Source: Stomoxys calcitrans
Taxonomy: Eukaryota > Arthropoda > Insecta > Diptera > Muscidae
DNA length: 64,000 nucleotides
Direction of reading: 5' to 3'
NCBI RefSeq assembly: GCF_963082655.1
Contig: NC_081555.1
Location: 175,063,896 to 175,127,895 of the forward strand
A model generated the notes under the pieces. It worked only from the letters and a program-made list of their open reading frames with translations, ran no database searches and was not told the DNA's origin. Every line of letters begins with the position of its first letter. Position 1 is the first letter of the stretch. The translations under genes were made by a program, and so were the position numbers. Of the stretch, positions 33,431-44,655 are shown in pieces.

Positions 33431-34289
33431 CAAAAGTTTTATTGTAGAATTAAATTATTCTTTGCGTACTAATTCGGAGAAAAACTAAATTTTCTCAAGA
33501 AAACTATTAATAAATTATTACAAAACTTATTTTTTCTGAAATATAAAATGTTCGCAGTTATTCACTTCAATGTGATTACTAACAGACCACATAGAAAAAA
33601 AATTGTCCACATTCGTTGTTATTAATCCAACATAAATACGTTTCAGTTTTAACACCAATTTTCGGTTTGACGTTTGGCAAATGTTAAGACAACTATTTCT
33701 TAGAACAAGTTTTCCATGTGATTGATTGTGGCAGTGATATAGAGGCCATACAAATCCTACAGACTATATCCCTTTTTCTGATGTTGTTGGTCCCACTAGC
33801 ACATTTTGTTTTTTCTCATCCTCACATTTCTCTATCTCTCTCTCCCTCTATGTAGGCAATTGGCAATTGTACATCATAAATCTTAAAGGTTTTTAGAATA
33901 ATGTTTCAGCATGCTTTTAGACTAGTAATAAACACTTAGAAATGTGTCATCGAATTTCGCAGACATATGGATATGGATTTCCTTTGAAATGTCGCAATGA
34001 ATGTTGCAGCCAAATAAAATAGCAATAAAAACAACACCAAAGGCACAAAATATAGCACACCACCATCTGTTAAAAGTATTTTTAAGAAGCGTTTTTTTTT
34101 CTTGTATAAACACAATTTTTGCGGCATTATTGTATAATTTGGAAATTTATTTTCTTTGCAACTACAACAATTTGTTATCTAAACATTCAAAAAGCAACAA
34201 GCAGTAAAATGGAAATGTTTTTCAGAAATTTATTAGGACATAATGAAAAAAAAATTATTCTGTTAATTTCTGTTTCGAAATGAGCCCAA
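33431..34289. other. Unique AT-rich sequence
   Basis: No exon or element boundary is supported; open frames here are short and of biased AT-rich composition. Confidence 0.4.
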
Positions 34290-35160
34290 AATTGTATGCC
34301 ATGGAAAAATGAAAGCCACAAGAGATACACCAAACATAATTTTTTTTATATTCAACCAATACAAAGGGGATGTCCCCTATACATACAGTGCATTGCGTTG
34401 GCGAATGGAAAATCAGCAGTCGGAGGGCGGAAAGAGGAAATGGTGTTTATTCACATTTGTTTTAAAATTTCTGGAGGTCGTAAGTTGTGGAAAAGATATT
34501 TGCCGGAAGTCGATTCCACATTCGTATTGTTCGGGCAAAAAACAAGTTTTCACTGGTGTATGTTCGTAAAAAATCTTATATCCCAGGCGAACCTCCTTAC
34601 TTCAGGGATATGAAGACGTATCTCTGCGGTGCAAACACCATGATAGTATCGATAAAACATCGTCACGATATCCATATTCCGACGGTGCTCAAGGGCAACA
34701 AACATTAGAGTTTGATACACTACCATCGCCGATCAACATCGTCCCTCTCCTCTGAACCACGTCAAGTAGCTTCAAGGAGGACCTTGAGGCCCCTTGAGGA
34801 ATAGGAGATATATTACATTTTAGGTCTGAAATACTTTTGCACCGCTTTGAAACCTCAAATATATATTTCGAACAATGGACATCACATTGTATCCTCATTC
34901 GTAGAACATCCAGAGCATCTGATTGTTGAATATCAATACCGCCGATAGATAATGGTTATCGTAATGAGTCAGTCAATCGTTTATGTGACAACAAACAGCA
35001 CTGGGTCTTACATGCATTAAATTCTACTCTGTTCAATCGACCCCACTCTGATAAGGTTAGCAAGTCCCGGCAGTATGTATCACTCATAACCCGCCTCCTG
35101 TCTTCAAGACTTAGCCTTTGGTCGAAAGCAAATGAATGACAGAGATTGCTGTCATATGAA
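34290..35160 (-). mobile_element. LINE RT C-terminal fragment, CR1/jockey-like
   Basis: Minus-strand reading from 35160 downwards gives EWGRLNRVEFNACKTQCCLL, then GIDIQQSDALDVLRMRIQCD, SSLKLLDVVQRRGTMLIGDG and, after frameshifts, FKTNVNKHHFLFPPSDC near 34420. These are typical of the region after the RT active site in LINEs lacking RNase H. A deletion removes the segment between the SKRCK and SRSSLKLL motifs. It is non-functional and differs from the intact jockey. Confidence 0.7.
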
Positions 35161-35244
35161 AATGAGTAGATCGAATTCGAAGCCTAATCCAAAAGATCAT
35201 TAGAAAAATGATCGTCGTCTTAACCGGCAATCAAAATTTAAGAT

Positions 35245-36405
35245 AACAAGTTATAGTCCGATTCGGACCATAAATGAATTGAATGCTGAACATTGTAGAA
35301 GTGATTGTGTAATATTTCAGTCCATTGCACCTTGCAGGGGCTCAAGAAACAAAATCGGGAGATCGATTTATATGGGAGCTGTATCAACCTATAGATCGAT
35401 TCAGTCCATATTGGACTTGGTATGTTGAAGGTTATGGGAGAAGCCGTTGTACAAAATTTCCGCGAAATCGGATAAGAATTGCGCCCTCTAATGGTTCAAG
35501 AAGTCAAGATGCCAGATCAGTTTATATGGCACCTATATCAGGTTATGTACCGATTTGAACCATAATAAATACAGATGTTGGAAATCATAACAAAACAGCT
35601 CATCCAAATTTCAGCGAAATCGGATGAAAATTGCGCTCTCTAGAGGCTCAAGAAGTCAAGATCCGAAATCGGTTTATATGGCAGCTATACCATGTTATGA
35701 ACCGATTTGAACCATAATAAACACAGTTGTTAGAAGTCATAACAAAACAGCTCATGCAAAATTTCAGCCAAATCGGATGAAAATTGCGTCCTCTAGAGGC
35801 TCAAGAAGTCAAGATCCAAGATCGGTTTAAATTGCAACTATATAAGGTTATGAACCGATTTTAACCATACTTAGCACCGTTGTTGGAAGTCATAACAAAA
35901 CAGCTCATGCAAAATTTTAGCCAAATCGGATGAAAATTTCGCCCTCTAGAGGCTCAAGAAGTCAAGATCCGAAATCGGTTTATATGGCAGCTATACCGGG
36001 TTATGAACCGATTTGAACCATATTTCGCATAGCTGTTGAAAATTATACCAAAACACACGTGCAAAATGTCAGTCAAATCGGAAGAGAATTGCGCCCTCTA
36101 GAGGCTCAAGAAGTCAAGACCCAAAATCGGTTTATATGGCAGCTAATGCAAAACATAGACCGATTTGGCCTATTCACAATCCCAGCCGAACTACACTAAT
36201 AAAAAGTATTTGTGCAAAATTTCAAGCGCCTAGCTTTACTCCTTCGAAAGTTAGCGTGCTTTCGACAGACAGACGGACGGACGGACAGACGGACATGGCT
36301 AGATCGACATAAAATCTCATGACGATGAAGAATATATATACTTGATGAGGTCTTAAGACGCATATTTCGAGGTGTTACATCCTATGGTGGAGGGTATAAA
36401 AAAAT
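35245..36405 (+). repeat. Hairpin-ended element, core family 2, left-truncated
   Basis: Six units carry GGTTTATATGGCAGC near 35521, 35672, 35826, 35979 and 36130 (spacing 151-154 bp), with CGCCCTCTAGAGGCTCAAGA. The GACAGACGGACGGACGG block is at 36264 and a shortened end B (ATCCTATGGTGGAGGGTATA) at 36380-36399. The end-A hairpin is missing. Confidence 0.8.
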
Positions 36406-36867
36406 TCGACTGCGCCAAACCGTGGTTTGAGCCCTGAACATTCGGGCAGCAATGAACGATTGTCGTCGTCTTAGCGTTCTGAATCATCATCACAACTTCC
36501 AAACGATTCACAAAAACCATGTGTATACCCCGGAACAACTGTAGGTGTGTGGAAAAGGAATTCATGGCTACACAAATCACACATGCTTAGGAAAAAGAGA
36601 CAGGTGATAGGACAAAGTGTCCAGCTTTGGTTAATGTTGTATGCATTTCACATCAAAAGATTTGCGATAATGATGATCCCCACAAGAAAAAGAGGTCACA
36701 CCGTCGAAACCCATCAAATCGAGGTCGAAACCCGTCAAATCATAGTTGGTGTGGTGTTTCTCCTGTGACTTTAATTTTTCCGTTGCATAAAATTTTCGAT
36801 CATTAAGCTCATCCCGTTTCATCGTGTTTGCCCTAACCCGCAAACAAAATTGGAAGAAAAAAAACAG
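36406..36867. other. No recognisable feature
   Basis: Two overlapping open frames of 73-87 codons lie on opposite strands. Neither resembles a known protein. Confidence 0.4.
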
Positions 36868-37880
36868 TAAGCAAAGACAAAAGTCGGACGGCACCGACTA
36901 AATAATGCCCTACACCAACCCTATAAGTATCAATTGTGAGCTATATCTAATTCTGAACCAATTTTGATGGACCTTGGTGAAAGTTTTCAGATGGGATATA
37001 GTATCTGTATCAAATTTCAAACAAATATGTAATAACTAAGTAGTTGTCATAACTACGGCTCTATAACTGCAAATATGGCGATGTATATGGATGTTAGAAA
37101 TCTATCTGAACCGATTTTTATAAAATTTCACAAAAATGTCAACAGTTATAAAATGACAGAAAACAACATTTTTGCAAATTACTCAAAATCGTACAAACTT
37201 ATGTATCTAAATCTAAACCGATAGAGTCATGAGAAAATTCTTCCTGGCAAATTTTGAGAGAATCGGTTAACAAATGACCACATAATTGCAATATAGCTCA
37301 AAATCGGACGAACATATCTGAGAGGTGCATCTAAATCTGAGCCGATTTCGAGCAAACTTCTCAGATATTGTGGTATTTGTCGAGGAAAGGGTTTTACAAA
37401 ATTTTGGCAAAATTGGTCAATAAATGCGATTGCAGTGACTCTTGGAATGGAAATCGGGCAATATACATATATGGCAGCTATATCTAAATCTGAAACGATT
37501 TCTATAAAATTCATCAGCAATATTAAAGGTCATAAAAAAATCCTTCCTGCCAAATTTCGAAAGAATCAGTTAACCGGTTTCAACCAAACTACTTAGTGAT
37601 GTGATAGTCGTCGTGGAAAGCGTTGGGGTAAATTTTGCCAAGATTGGTCAATAAATGCGCTTGCGGTGACTCTAGAAGTGAAAATCAGATGATATACATA
37701 TACACAAATCTGGACCGATTTCCATGGAGTTCACCTGTATTAAGAGTCTTAAGAAAATCCTTCCTGCTAAATGAACACTTTGTTGCAATATTTCTCAATA
37801 TCGGACGAACATATATACGGGAGGTAATATGGTAGAGTTGTGCAAAATTTTGGCAAGATTGGTCAATAAATGTGCTTGTT
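36868..37880 (+). repeat. Hairpin-headed tandem-core element, core family 3
   Basis: Leader AGTAAGCAAAGACAAAAG and hairpin AGTCGGACGGCACCGACT (36891-36908), then TAAATAATGCCC. Units alternate GGCAGCTATATCTAAATCTG / ACCGATTTC and TTTTGGCAAAATTGGTCAAT with AATGCGATTGCAGTGACTC. The hairpin sequence differs from families 1 and 2 but keeps its position and stem. Confidence 0.75.
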
Positions 37881-37889
37881 GTGACTATA

Positions 37890-38560
37890 GAAGTTTAAAA
37901 TCACTGAAATTTGGAACAGTGAGTTGTGTTAGGCCTGTCGTCGTCATCCTTATTCAATACGGCCCTGATCGGGCCAGATTTGAATATGGCTGCCATCATA
38001 AGCGCAGAAAGGCGTCTGAGGGTGGGTTTAGCACCCCTCAGAAAAGTTTTGGCACCCCAGAATTTTAAAAATTGTGTTAGGCCACTTTTGGTATCTATTT
38101 GGATATAGTTGGCATATAGACTGATCTCTCGATTTAAAGTCTTGCGCCCATAAATTTGTCCGCTGAGGTTTTGGACGGTGAGGTCCTTTGATGTCCTTTT
38201 TTAAATTGGCCCAGATTGGTTCAGACTTAGATATAGCTAGGTATAGTTAGGAGCATCTATTTTTCGATTTCGTTGAAATTTCAGACAGTAAATTATGTTA
38301 AACCCTTCATAGTTCTTGTTGGATTTGGCCCAAATCGGTTCAGATTTGCATTTAGCTGCCATATAGACCGATCTTCGATTTAAGGTCTTCGACTAATAAT
38401 AGGCGCAATTGTTGCCCGATTTCACCGAAATTTAGGATAGCGAGTTGTATTAAGATCCTCCTCCCTATTCAATACTGGCCAGATCGTTTCAGATTTTGAT
38501 ATAGCTGCCATATATACCGATCTCCCGATTTAAGGACTTAGGCCCATAAAAATAATTTTG
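37890..38560 (-). repeat. Core family 1 fragment
   Basis: Four degenerate units carry AAATTTGGAACAGTGAGTTG, GGCCCAGATTGGTTCAG and CTGCCATATAGACCGATC in the orientation opposite to the family 3 block it abuts. No terminal hairpins. Confidence 0.7.
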
Positions 38561-39253
38561 ATCAATGCACAATTTATAATTCGTACATTTGAAACTATAT
38601 CTAACGTATACCTACTTTATCAATGACTTGCCATTAAACAAAAAAAAATCGAATTTCAAAAACAATTAAAGCAATTACACCTTGTTTGAAAAGTTTTATA
38701 CAAATCAATATTGCAAGTTCTAGTTTGTTTATAGGGCATTTTTTTAAAAAATAGTGCTTCCCCTCTTGCAATTTTTAAGCAAATACAACTGTCGCAATAC
38801 GCTTTTAGTTATATTATGCCAAAATACCTATACAGCCTATTATACTTTGTTATGGTCGATTCAATTGACTTGGGTATGAGTGTAGGTAATTCTGTTTCGT
38901 ATTATTTATGCGTAAAAACGCCAAACCATTATTTTGTTTATAGTTATTTTGCTAGCTTATTGGACACACTCTATATTATGAGCAAATAAAAATAAAAAGC
39001 TATGCGTAACGACAACAAACAAAGAAGGAGGCAAAAATCAAACAAAAATATAAGAAAAAATTTTTTAAAAAATACAACATTTTTAAAAACCTCTCACAAA
39101 GCGATGTTAAGGACTTTTGTTCTATGGGTTTGATTCTGCACGGCTATGCCTAAAGCGAGGTTCTTTGTCTGAGTACGGAATAGTTGTGAAAAATTTTTCA
39201 AAATTAATTTTTTTAACACAATAACAAGAAATTTTGTATACCAACTCAATCTA
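38561..39253. other. Unique AT-rich sequence
   Basis: Nothing supportable. It ends at the target duplication of the SINE at 39265. Confidence 0.4.
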
Positions 39254-39264
39254 GACTTTATATT

Positions 39265-39565
39265 GCAAATGCAAATTTTGCCCATGAACATTCCACTAAG
39301 GAACAGGGCAAACTTCTCACTTATCAATGAGTGCAGTCCGATTCAAGTTTAAACTCAATGATAAGAGGCCTCCTTTTTACAGCCGAGTCCAAACGGAGTG
39401 CAGCAGTACGACACCACTTTGGAGAGAAGTTTTACATGGCATAATACCTCACAAATGTTGCCAGCATTAGGAGGGGAAAACCACCACTGAAAACTTGGTC
39501 TCGCCAGGATTCGAACGCAGTCTTTCAGCGTCATAGGCGGACATGCTAACCTCTGCCCCACGGTG
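39265..39565 (-). mobile_element. tRNA-derived SINE family 1, full copy
   Basis: A 301-bp SINE in antisense, with the B-box word GGATTCGAACGC..  near 39510 and the tail GCAAATTTTGCCCATGAAC at its left. It is flanked by GACTTTATATT at 39254-39264 and 39566-39576, a perfect 11-bp target duplication. Confidence 0.88.
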
Positions 39566-39727
39566 GACTTTATATTACACAAGGTTTAATTGTTTTTACG
39601 TGTGATGCAGTTTGACAGTTGTTCAGGTAAAGATACGAACAGAGTACGAACCCTTCCTTAAGGTGGAGCTTTAAGGCCATTATTACCTCTTTGGTTTTCC
39701 ATCAGTTTACCAAATCTAAAGAAATAT

Positions 39728-41425
39728 GAAAACCAGTAAGAAAAGGCAAAAGTCGGGCGGTGCTGACTGTATAATACCCACGACCTACCCTATTAGTACA
39801 AGGTTGGAAATCTATCAAATTCTGAATCAATTTTGATGGACCTCGGCAAATGTTTTCAGCAGGTTATTTATCAATCCGTATAAGGGTTATTTGTCAATCC
39901 GTATCTAAATCTTAACCGATTTCTATGAAATTCACCAGCAATACTAAGAGTCATAGGAAAATCTTTCCTGCCAAAGAATCAGAAAATCTTTCCGAGAGAA
40001 TCGATAAACAAATGAGTACTTTATTGCAATATTTCTCAAAATCGGATAAACATATATATGGGAGCTATATCTAAAACTAAACCGATTTTGAGTAAACTTT
40101 ATATAGATATAGTGTTAGTTGTCGAGGAAAGCGTTGCAGAAAATTTTTGGAAGATTGGTTCATAAATGCGCTTGCAGTGGCTCTGGGAGTGAAAATCGGG
40201 CGATATATATATGAGAGCTATATATAAATTTTAACTGATTTCTATACAATTCAGCAGGAATATCGGAAGTCATAAAAATCGTTCCTGCAAAATTTCGAGA
40301 GAATCGGTTTCCAAATGAAACCGAGCTATATCTAAATCTGAGGCGATTTCGATCAAATTTCTCACATATTGTGGTACTTGTCGAAGAAAGCATTGCCCAA
40401 CATTTTGGGAGTATTGGTTCATAAATGCTCTTGCAGTGGCTATAGGAGTGAAAATCGGGTGATGTACATATATGGCAGCTATATCTAAATCTGAACCGGT
40501 TTCTATGAAATTCAACCATAGGAAAATCCTTCCTGCCAAATTTCGAGAAAATCGGCTAACAAATTAGCACCTAATTGCAATATTTCTCAATATCGGACGA
40601 ACATATATATGGGAGCTATATCTAAATCTGAACCGATTTCGAGAAAGTTTCTAAGATATTGTAGAAATTATAGAGGAAAGCGTTGTACCAAATTTTGGCA
40701 AGATTGGTCAATAAATGAGCTTGCAGTGGCTCTAGGAGTGAAAATTGGGCGATACACATATATGAGAGCTATATCTAAATCTGAACCGATTTAAAACCAG
40801 TAATGTGGAGAGGAGGCCACCGTAGCGCAGAGGTTAACATGTCTGCCTATGACACTGAGTGCCTGAGTTCGAATCCAGGCGAGACCATCAGTAAAATTTT
40901 TTTCAGCGGTGGTTTTCCCCTCCTTATGCTGGCAACATTTGTGAAGTACTTTGCCATGTAAAAACTTCTCTCTAAAGAAGTGTCGCACTGCGGCACGCCG
41001 TTCGGACTCGGCTATAAAAAGGAGGCCCATTATCACTGAGCCTAAACTTGAATCGGACTTCACTCATTGATATGTGAGAAGTTTGCCCCTGTTCCTGAGT
41101 GAAATGTTCATGGGCAAAATTTGCATTTGCAATGTCGAGAGTCAAGAGAAAGCCCTTCATGCCAAATTTCGATTGAATCGGTTAACAAATGACCACAATA
41201 CTGCAATATTAGTCCAAATCGGACGATCGTATATATGGGAGCTAAATCCTAATCTGAACTGATTTTTTCCAATTTCAATAGACTTCGTCTCTAGGCTGAA
41301 AAACATACCTGTACCAATTTTGAAAACGATCGGATTAGAATTATTTCCTGTATGTACACAAATTAACATAGACAGGCAGACGGACATAGCTAAATCGAAT
41401 CAGAAAGTCATTCTGAGTCGAACGG
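39728..41425 (+). repeat. Hairpin-headed tandem-core element, core family 3
   Basis: Leader CCAGTAAGAAAAGGCAAAAG, hairpin AGTCGGGCGGTGCTGACT (39757-39774) and TATAATACCCACGACCTACC. Several units carry GGGAGCTATATCTAAATCTG, AATCCTTCCTGCCAAATTTC and AGTGAAAATCGGGCGAT. Near 41370 comes GACAGGCAGACGGACATAGC, the same module as in families 1 and 2. A SINE (40813-41130) interrupts it. Confidence 0.78.
40813..41130 (+). mobile_element. tRNA-derived SINE family 1, full copy
   Basis: 318 bp. The head CACCGTAGCGCAGAGG (A-box-like) and GAGTTCGAATCC (B box) form a tRNA-like unit. The body has TGTCGCACTGCGGCACGCCG and the tail ATGGGCAAAATTTGCATTTG. Target duplication AATGT(G/C)GAGAG at 40802-40812 and 41131-41141 (one mismatch). 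Confidence 0.88.
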
Positions 41426-41818
41426 TATGTGGCAGGTTTTTACTGCACATCGACGCGCTTGTCAAGGAACAAATTGAAGACCAACCGCTTTGATTGATGG
41501 TTTAGGAGGAACTCCTTTTATTTCTTACTTAATCTTAACTTTAAACCTAAATCTATATGTACAAAGAAACTAAACCTCTACGGTCACAGGCAGAGAGAGA
41601 ATGCAATATTCAATTATCAGCATACATTTATGGTCGACACTAAACAAACACTATTGCTTTCTCAGGACCACTTATATCCTAATTGAAATAATGTATATCT
41701 AATGTACGCACACGGTTATGTGGCCAAACATCACCAAACACAACATGTGGTACCTCATAACACTAGATAATTTTACGACTAGTTGCAGGTATACAAAAAA
41801 CCAAATATTGCAACTTCG
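41426..41818. other. No recognisable feature
   Basis: Short unique stretch between the family 3 element and the next SINE. Nothing is supportable. Confidence 0.4.
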
Positions 41819-41825
41819 AACTGCC

Positions 41826-42118
41826 ACCGTAGCGCAGAGGTTAGTATGTCCGCCTATGACGCTGAACGCCTGGGTTCGAATCCTGGCGAGACCAAGTTTC
41901 CAGTGGTGGTTTTCTCCTCCTAATGCTGGCAATATTTGTGAGGTACTATGCCATGTAAAACTTCTCTCCAAAGAGGTGTCGCACTGCGGCACGCCGTTCG
42001 GACTCGACTACAAAAAGGAGGCCCCTTATCATTGAGCTTAAACACTTGAATCTGACTGCACTCATTGATATGTGAGAAGTTTTCCCCTCTTCCTTAGTGG
42101 GCAAAATTTGCAATTTGC
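41826..42118 (+). mobile_element. tRNA-derived SINE family 1, full copy
   Basis: Head ACCGTAGCGCAGAGGTTAG and B box GGGTTCGAATCC are well preserved. The body has GTCGCACTGCGGCACGCCGT. A short AACTGCC at 41819-41825 and 42119-42125 is a plausible target duplication. The tail lacks the GGAATGTTCATG segment seen in other copies. Confidence 0.85.
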
Positions 42119-42125
42119 AACTGCC

Positions 42126-43313
42126 GAAAATACATCCTCATGCGTGACTTTAGCGTACAATCCGTACAGGACTGATCAGTATACTTATCAATTGGTCTTT
42201 CTCTCTTCCTTCTGGTTGTTACAAACAAATGCACTTAGTTATCATACACTGTACCACAGTCATGGTGTAGGATATAAATTCCACTTATTAAAAATCAAGA
42301 AACGTAAGAAATATATTTTCTTTCTTTAATCTTCTCTGCGATTAAAATGATTTTCCGATTAACTCGAGTAAATCATCATTCCATACCCTTTGATGTAATA
42401 ACAGGTTTATTCACCACGGACTCTTTCAACTATATTACCTACTGACATACTAAAACATATATTGACTTAAACAACCATAGTTAACTGTAATCTTTAAACA
42501 TGCTCCCCCATATCTAGCTATTGTTTACTGTAATGCTCTTCCGCTCCTCTCTACTTGGTTAAATGCATTGCGTTACTAGCATTTACTAAACAAAAATATT
42601 TTATAAAAATAAAAGATTGAAGACATACCGATATACCAAAAATTAGAATAAAAATATATCCATTAAGAATTTTAAATAAAAATCTATGTAATGTGCTTTT
42701 TTCAATACATACTAATGTACTTTACACAATGCTCATGAGTTTCCACTTTGTGTGTAAGGCCTAGGTGCTGATTTTGTATTATTTATGCGAACAAACGTCA
42801 AAAAGTAATAAAAAAAGTAATTTTAATTTTAAAGTAATTTATTGTTTTCAGATGTGCTTTTATATTGCAAAATTTCTTAAGTATTTATCAGCATTCGTTG
42901 ATAGTTTAAAAAGGTCTGAGTGTGATTTGAAAAATAACTTAAATATGTGCGTTGCATGAAATAAGCAACAAATCAGAATCAGACTTTAGAACCGATATTC
43001 GGCTCAGGTTCAAAGTTAAACAAATTAAAAACGAAATCAATTTGGACCCTTTACCAGAGATCGTTTGTGCTAAGTTTCCCAGACGATATCTCCATTTAGG
43101 AAGAATTCCAAATGGATTTGGAATTGGTAGATTCCTAACAAATTGGTAGGTTTTTATTCTAGGGAAGGCCACAGTGGTTACAGACACTGCTCATATGACA
43201 CGATCAGACATGTCATATGAGCTGGCACTTTCTCCATTCATTGCACTTGTCTTATGTACGTCATATGCGAATAGAACATACATTGTACTTTTTTTTTGAC
43301 TTGTGTCTACATG
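42126..43313. other. Unique AT-rich sequence
   Basis: No exon or element boundary is supported. The 82-codon minus-strand frame at 42939-43187 has no known motif. Confidence 0.4.
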
Positions 43314-43315
43314 TA

Positions 43316-44232
43316 TTGGGTTGCCTAAAAAGTAATTGCGGATTTTTTAAAAGAAAGTAAATGCATTTTTAATAAAGCTTAGAATGAACTTTAATCAAAT
43401 ATATAATTGCCATTTTGTTCGATAACCTTTTGCCATCTTCCTGTCAAATTTAGTATTCCACGCTCATAGAACTTCTGGCCTTTATCTGCAAAAAACTGAA
43501 CCAAGTGCGATTTTAAAGCCTCATCATTGCCGAAAGTTTTACCATTTAAGGAGTTCTGCAAAGATCGAAATAAATGGTAGTCTGACGGTGCAAGGTCAGG
43601 GCTATATTGTGGATGCATCAAAAGTTCCCAGCCAAGCTCACTCAGTTTTTGGCGAGTGATCAAAGATGTGTGCGGTCTAGCGTTGTCCTGGTGGAATATG
43701 ACACCTTTACGATTGACCAATTCTGGTCGCTTCTCCTTGATGGCTGTATTAAATTTGTCCAATTGTTGACAGTAAACATCCGAATTAATCGTTTGGTTCC
43801 TTGGAAGCAGCTCAAAATATACCACACCCTTCCAATCCCACCAAACAGACAGCATAACCGTCTTTTGGTGGATATCAGCCTTTGAAGTGGTTTGAGCTGG
43901 TTCACCATCGGTTCATCGTTCATCGTTTTCGACTAACGTTGTTGTAAACAATCCATTTTTCATCTCCAGTTATGATTCGTTTTAAAAACGGATCGAATTC
44001 ATTGCGTTTAAGGTGCATATCAAAAGCGTTGATTCGGTTTGTTAAATGAATTTCTTTCAATACATGTGGTACTCATATTAAAATTGACGCCAAACAAACA
44101 AATGTAAACAAAATTTCGCGCACTTTTTTTCTAAAGCAAGCTAAAAGTAACAGCTGATAACTGACAGAAGAAAGAATGCAATTACAGAGTCACAAGCCGT
44201 TAAAAAAATTTGTCATTTGTTAGGCAACCCAA
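43316..44232 (-). mobile_element. Truncated mariner element (917 bp)
   Basis: TA flanks both ends (43314-43315, 44233-44234). The termini TTGGGTTGCCTAAA..TTAGGCAACCCAA are inverted. Full mariners are near 1.3 kb, so about 0.35-0.4 kb is missing, chiefly the 5' part of the transposase gene. The non-coding flanks are shared with the MITEs at 12137 and 25991. Confidence 0.88.
43391..44080 (-). pseudogene. Mariner transposase, N-terminus deleted and frameshifted
   Basis: The catalytic half of a DD34D transposase. Reading down from 44080: LKEIHLTNRINAFDMHLKRN, FLKRIITGDEKWIVYNN (first D), then damage with two stops, then SVWWDWKGVVYFELLP, FHQDNARPH (second D) and YSPDLAPSDYHLF (third D). Exactly 34 residues separate the second and third aspartates. 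The 43391-43855 part is open for 154 codons. The N-terminal helix-turn-helix (roughly the first 115-120 residues) is absent: an ATG at the right place runs out of frame straight into the VPHVLKE region, as expected for an internal deletion. No activity is expected. Confidence 0.9.
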
Positions 44233-44382
44233 TATATTTGGTGAAATAAAAGGTCGATGTAATGGAAAAGTGGCATATTTATTCCAATATCCCCCCATCA
44301 TGTCATATTAAATCATATTATCAGACGACGTGTACAACTTTCAGAGTTGCTATTTTTGAAATTACATATGACATTTCTGATC

Positions 44383-44655
44383 GTGTAATGGCAGCTTTAG
44401 CATGTCCGTCTATGACTCCAAATGACTGGGTGCAAACTCCTTCGTGAACATCAGATGTGGTTATTCCTTTACTAATGCTGGCTACATTTGTGAGGTATCC
44501 TGCCATGTTAAAACTTCTCTACCAAGTGGTGTCGCTGTACGGCACACCGTTCGGACTCGCCATAAAAAAGTAGACCCCTTAATATCGAGATTAAAAACTT
44601 AATCGGACTGCACCCATTGATATGAGAGAAGTATTCCATGTTCCCTAATGATAGG
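44383..44655 (+). mobile_element. tRNA-derived SINE family 1, decayed copy
   Basis: The head is diverged (TTTAGCATGTCCGTCTATGA). The body retains TGGTGTCGCTGTACGGCACA and CGTTCGGACTCG. The tail fades after CATTGATATGAGAGAAG. Confidence 0.7.

Noticed and set aside
40813..40890. Functional tRNA gene
   Set aside because: A and B boxes are present, but the same unit heads eight dispersed ~300-bp copies with target duplications; it is a SINE head.
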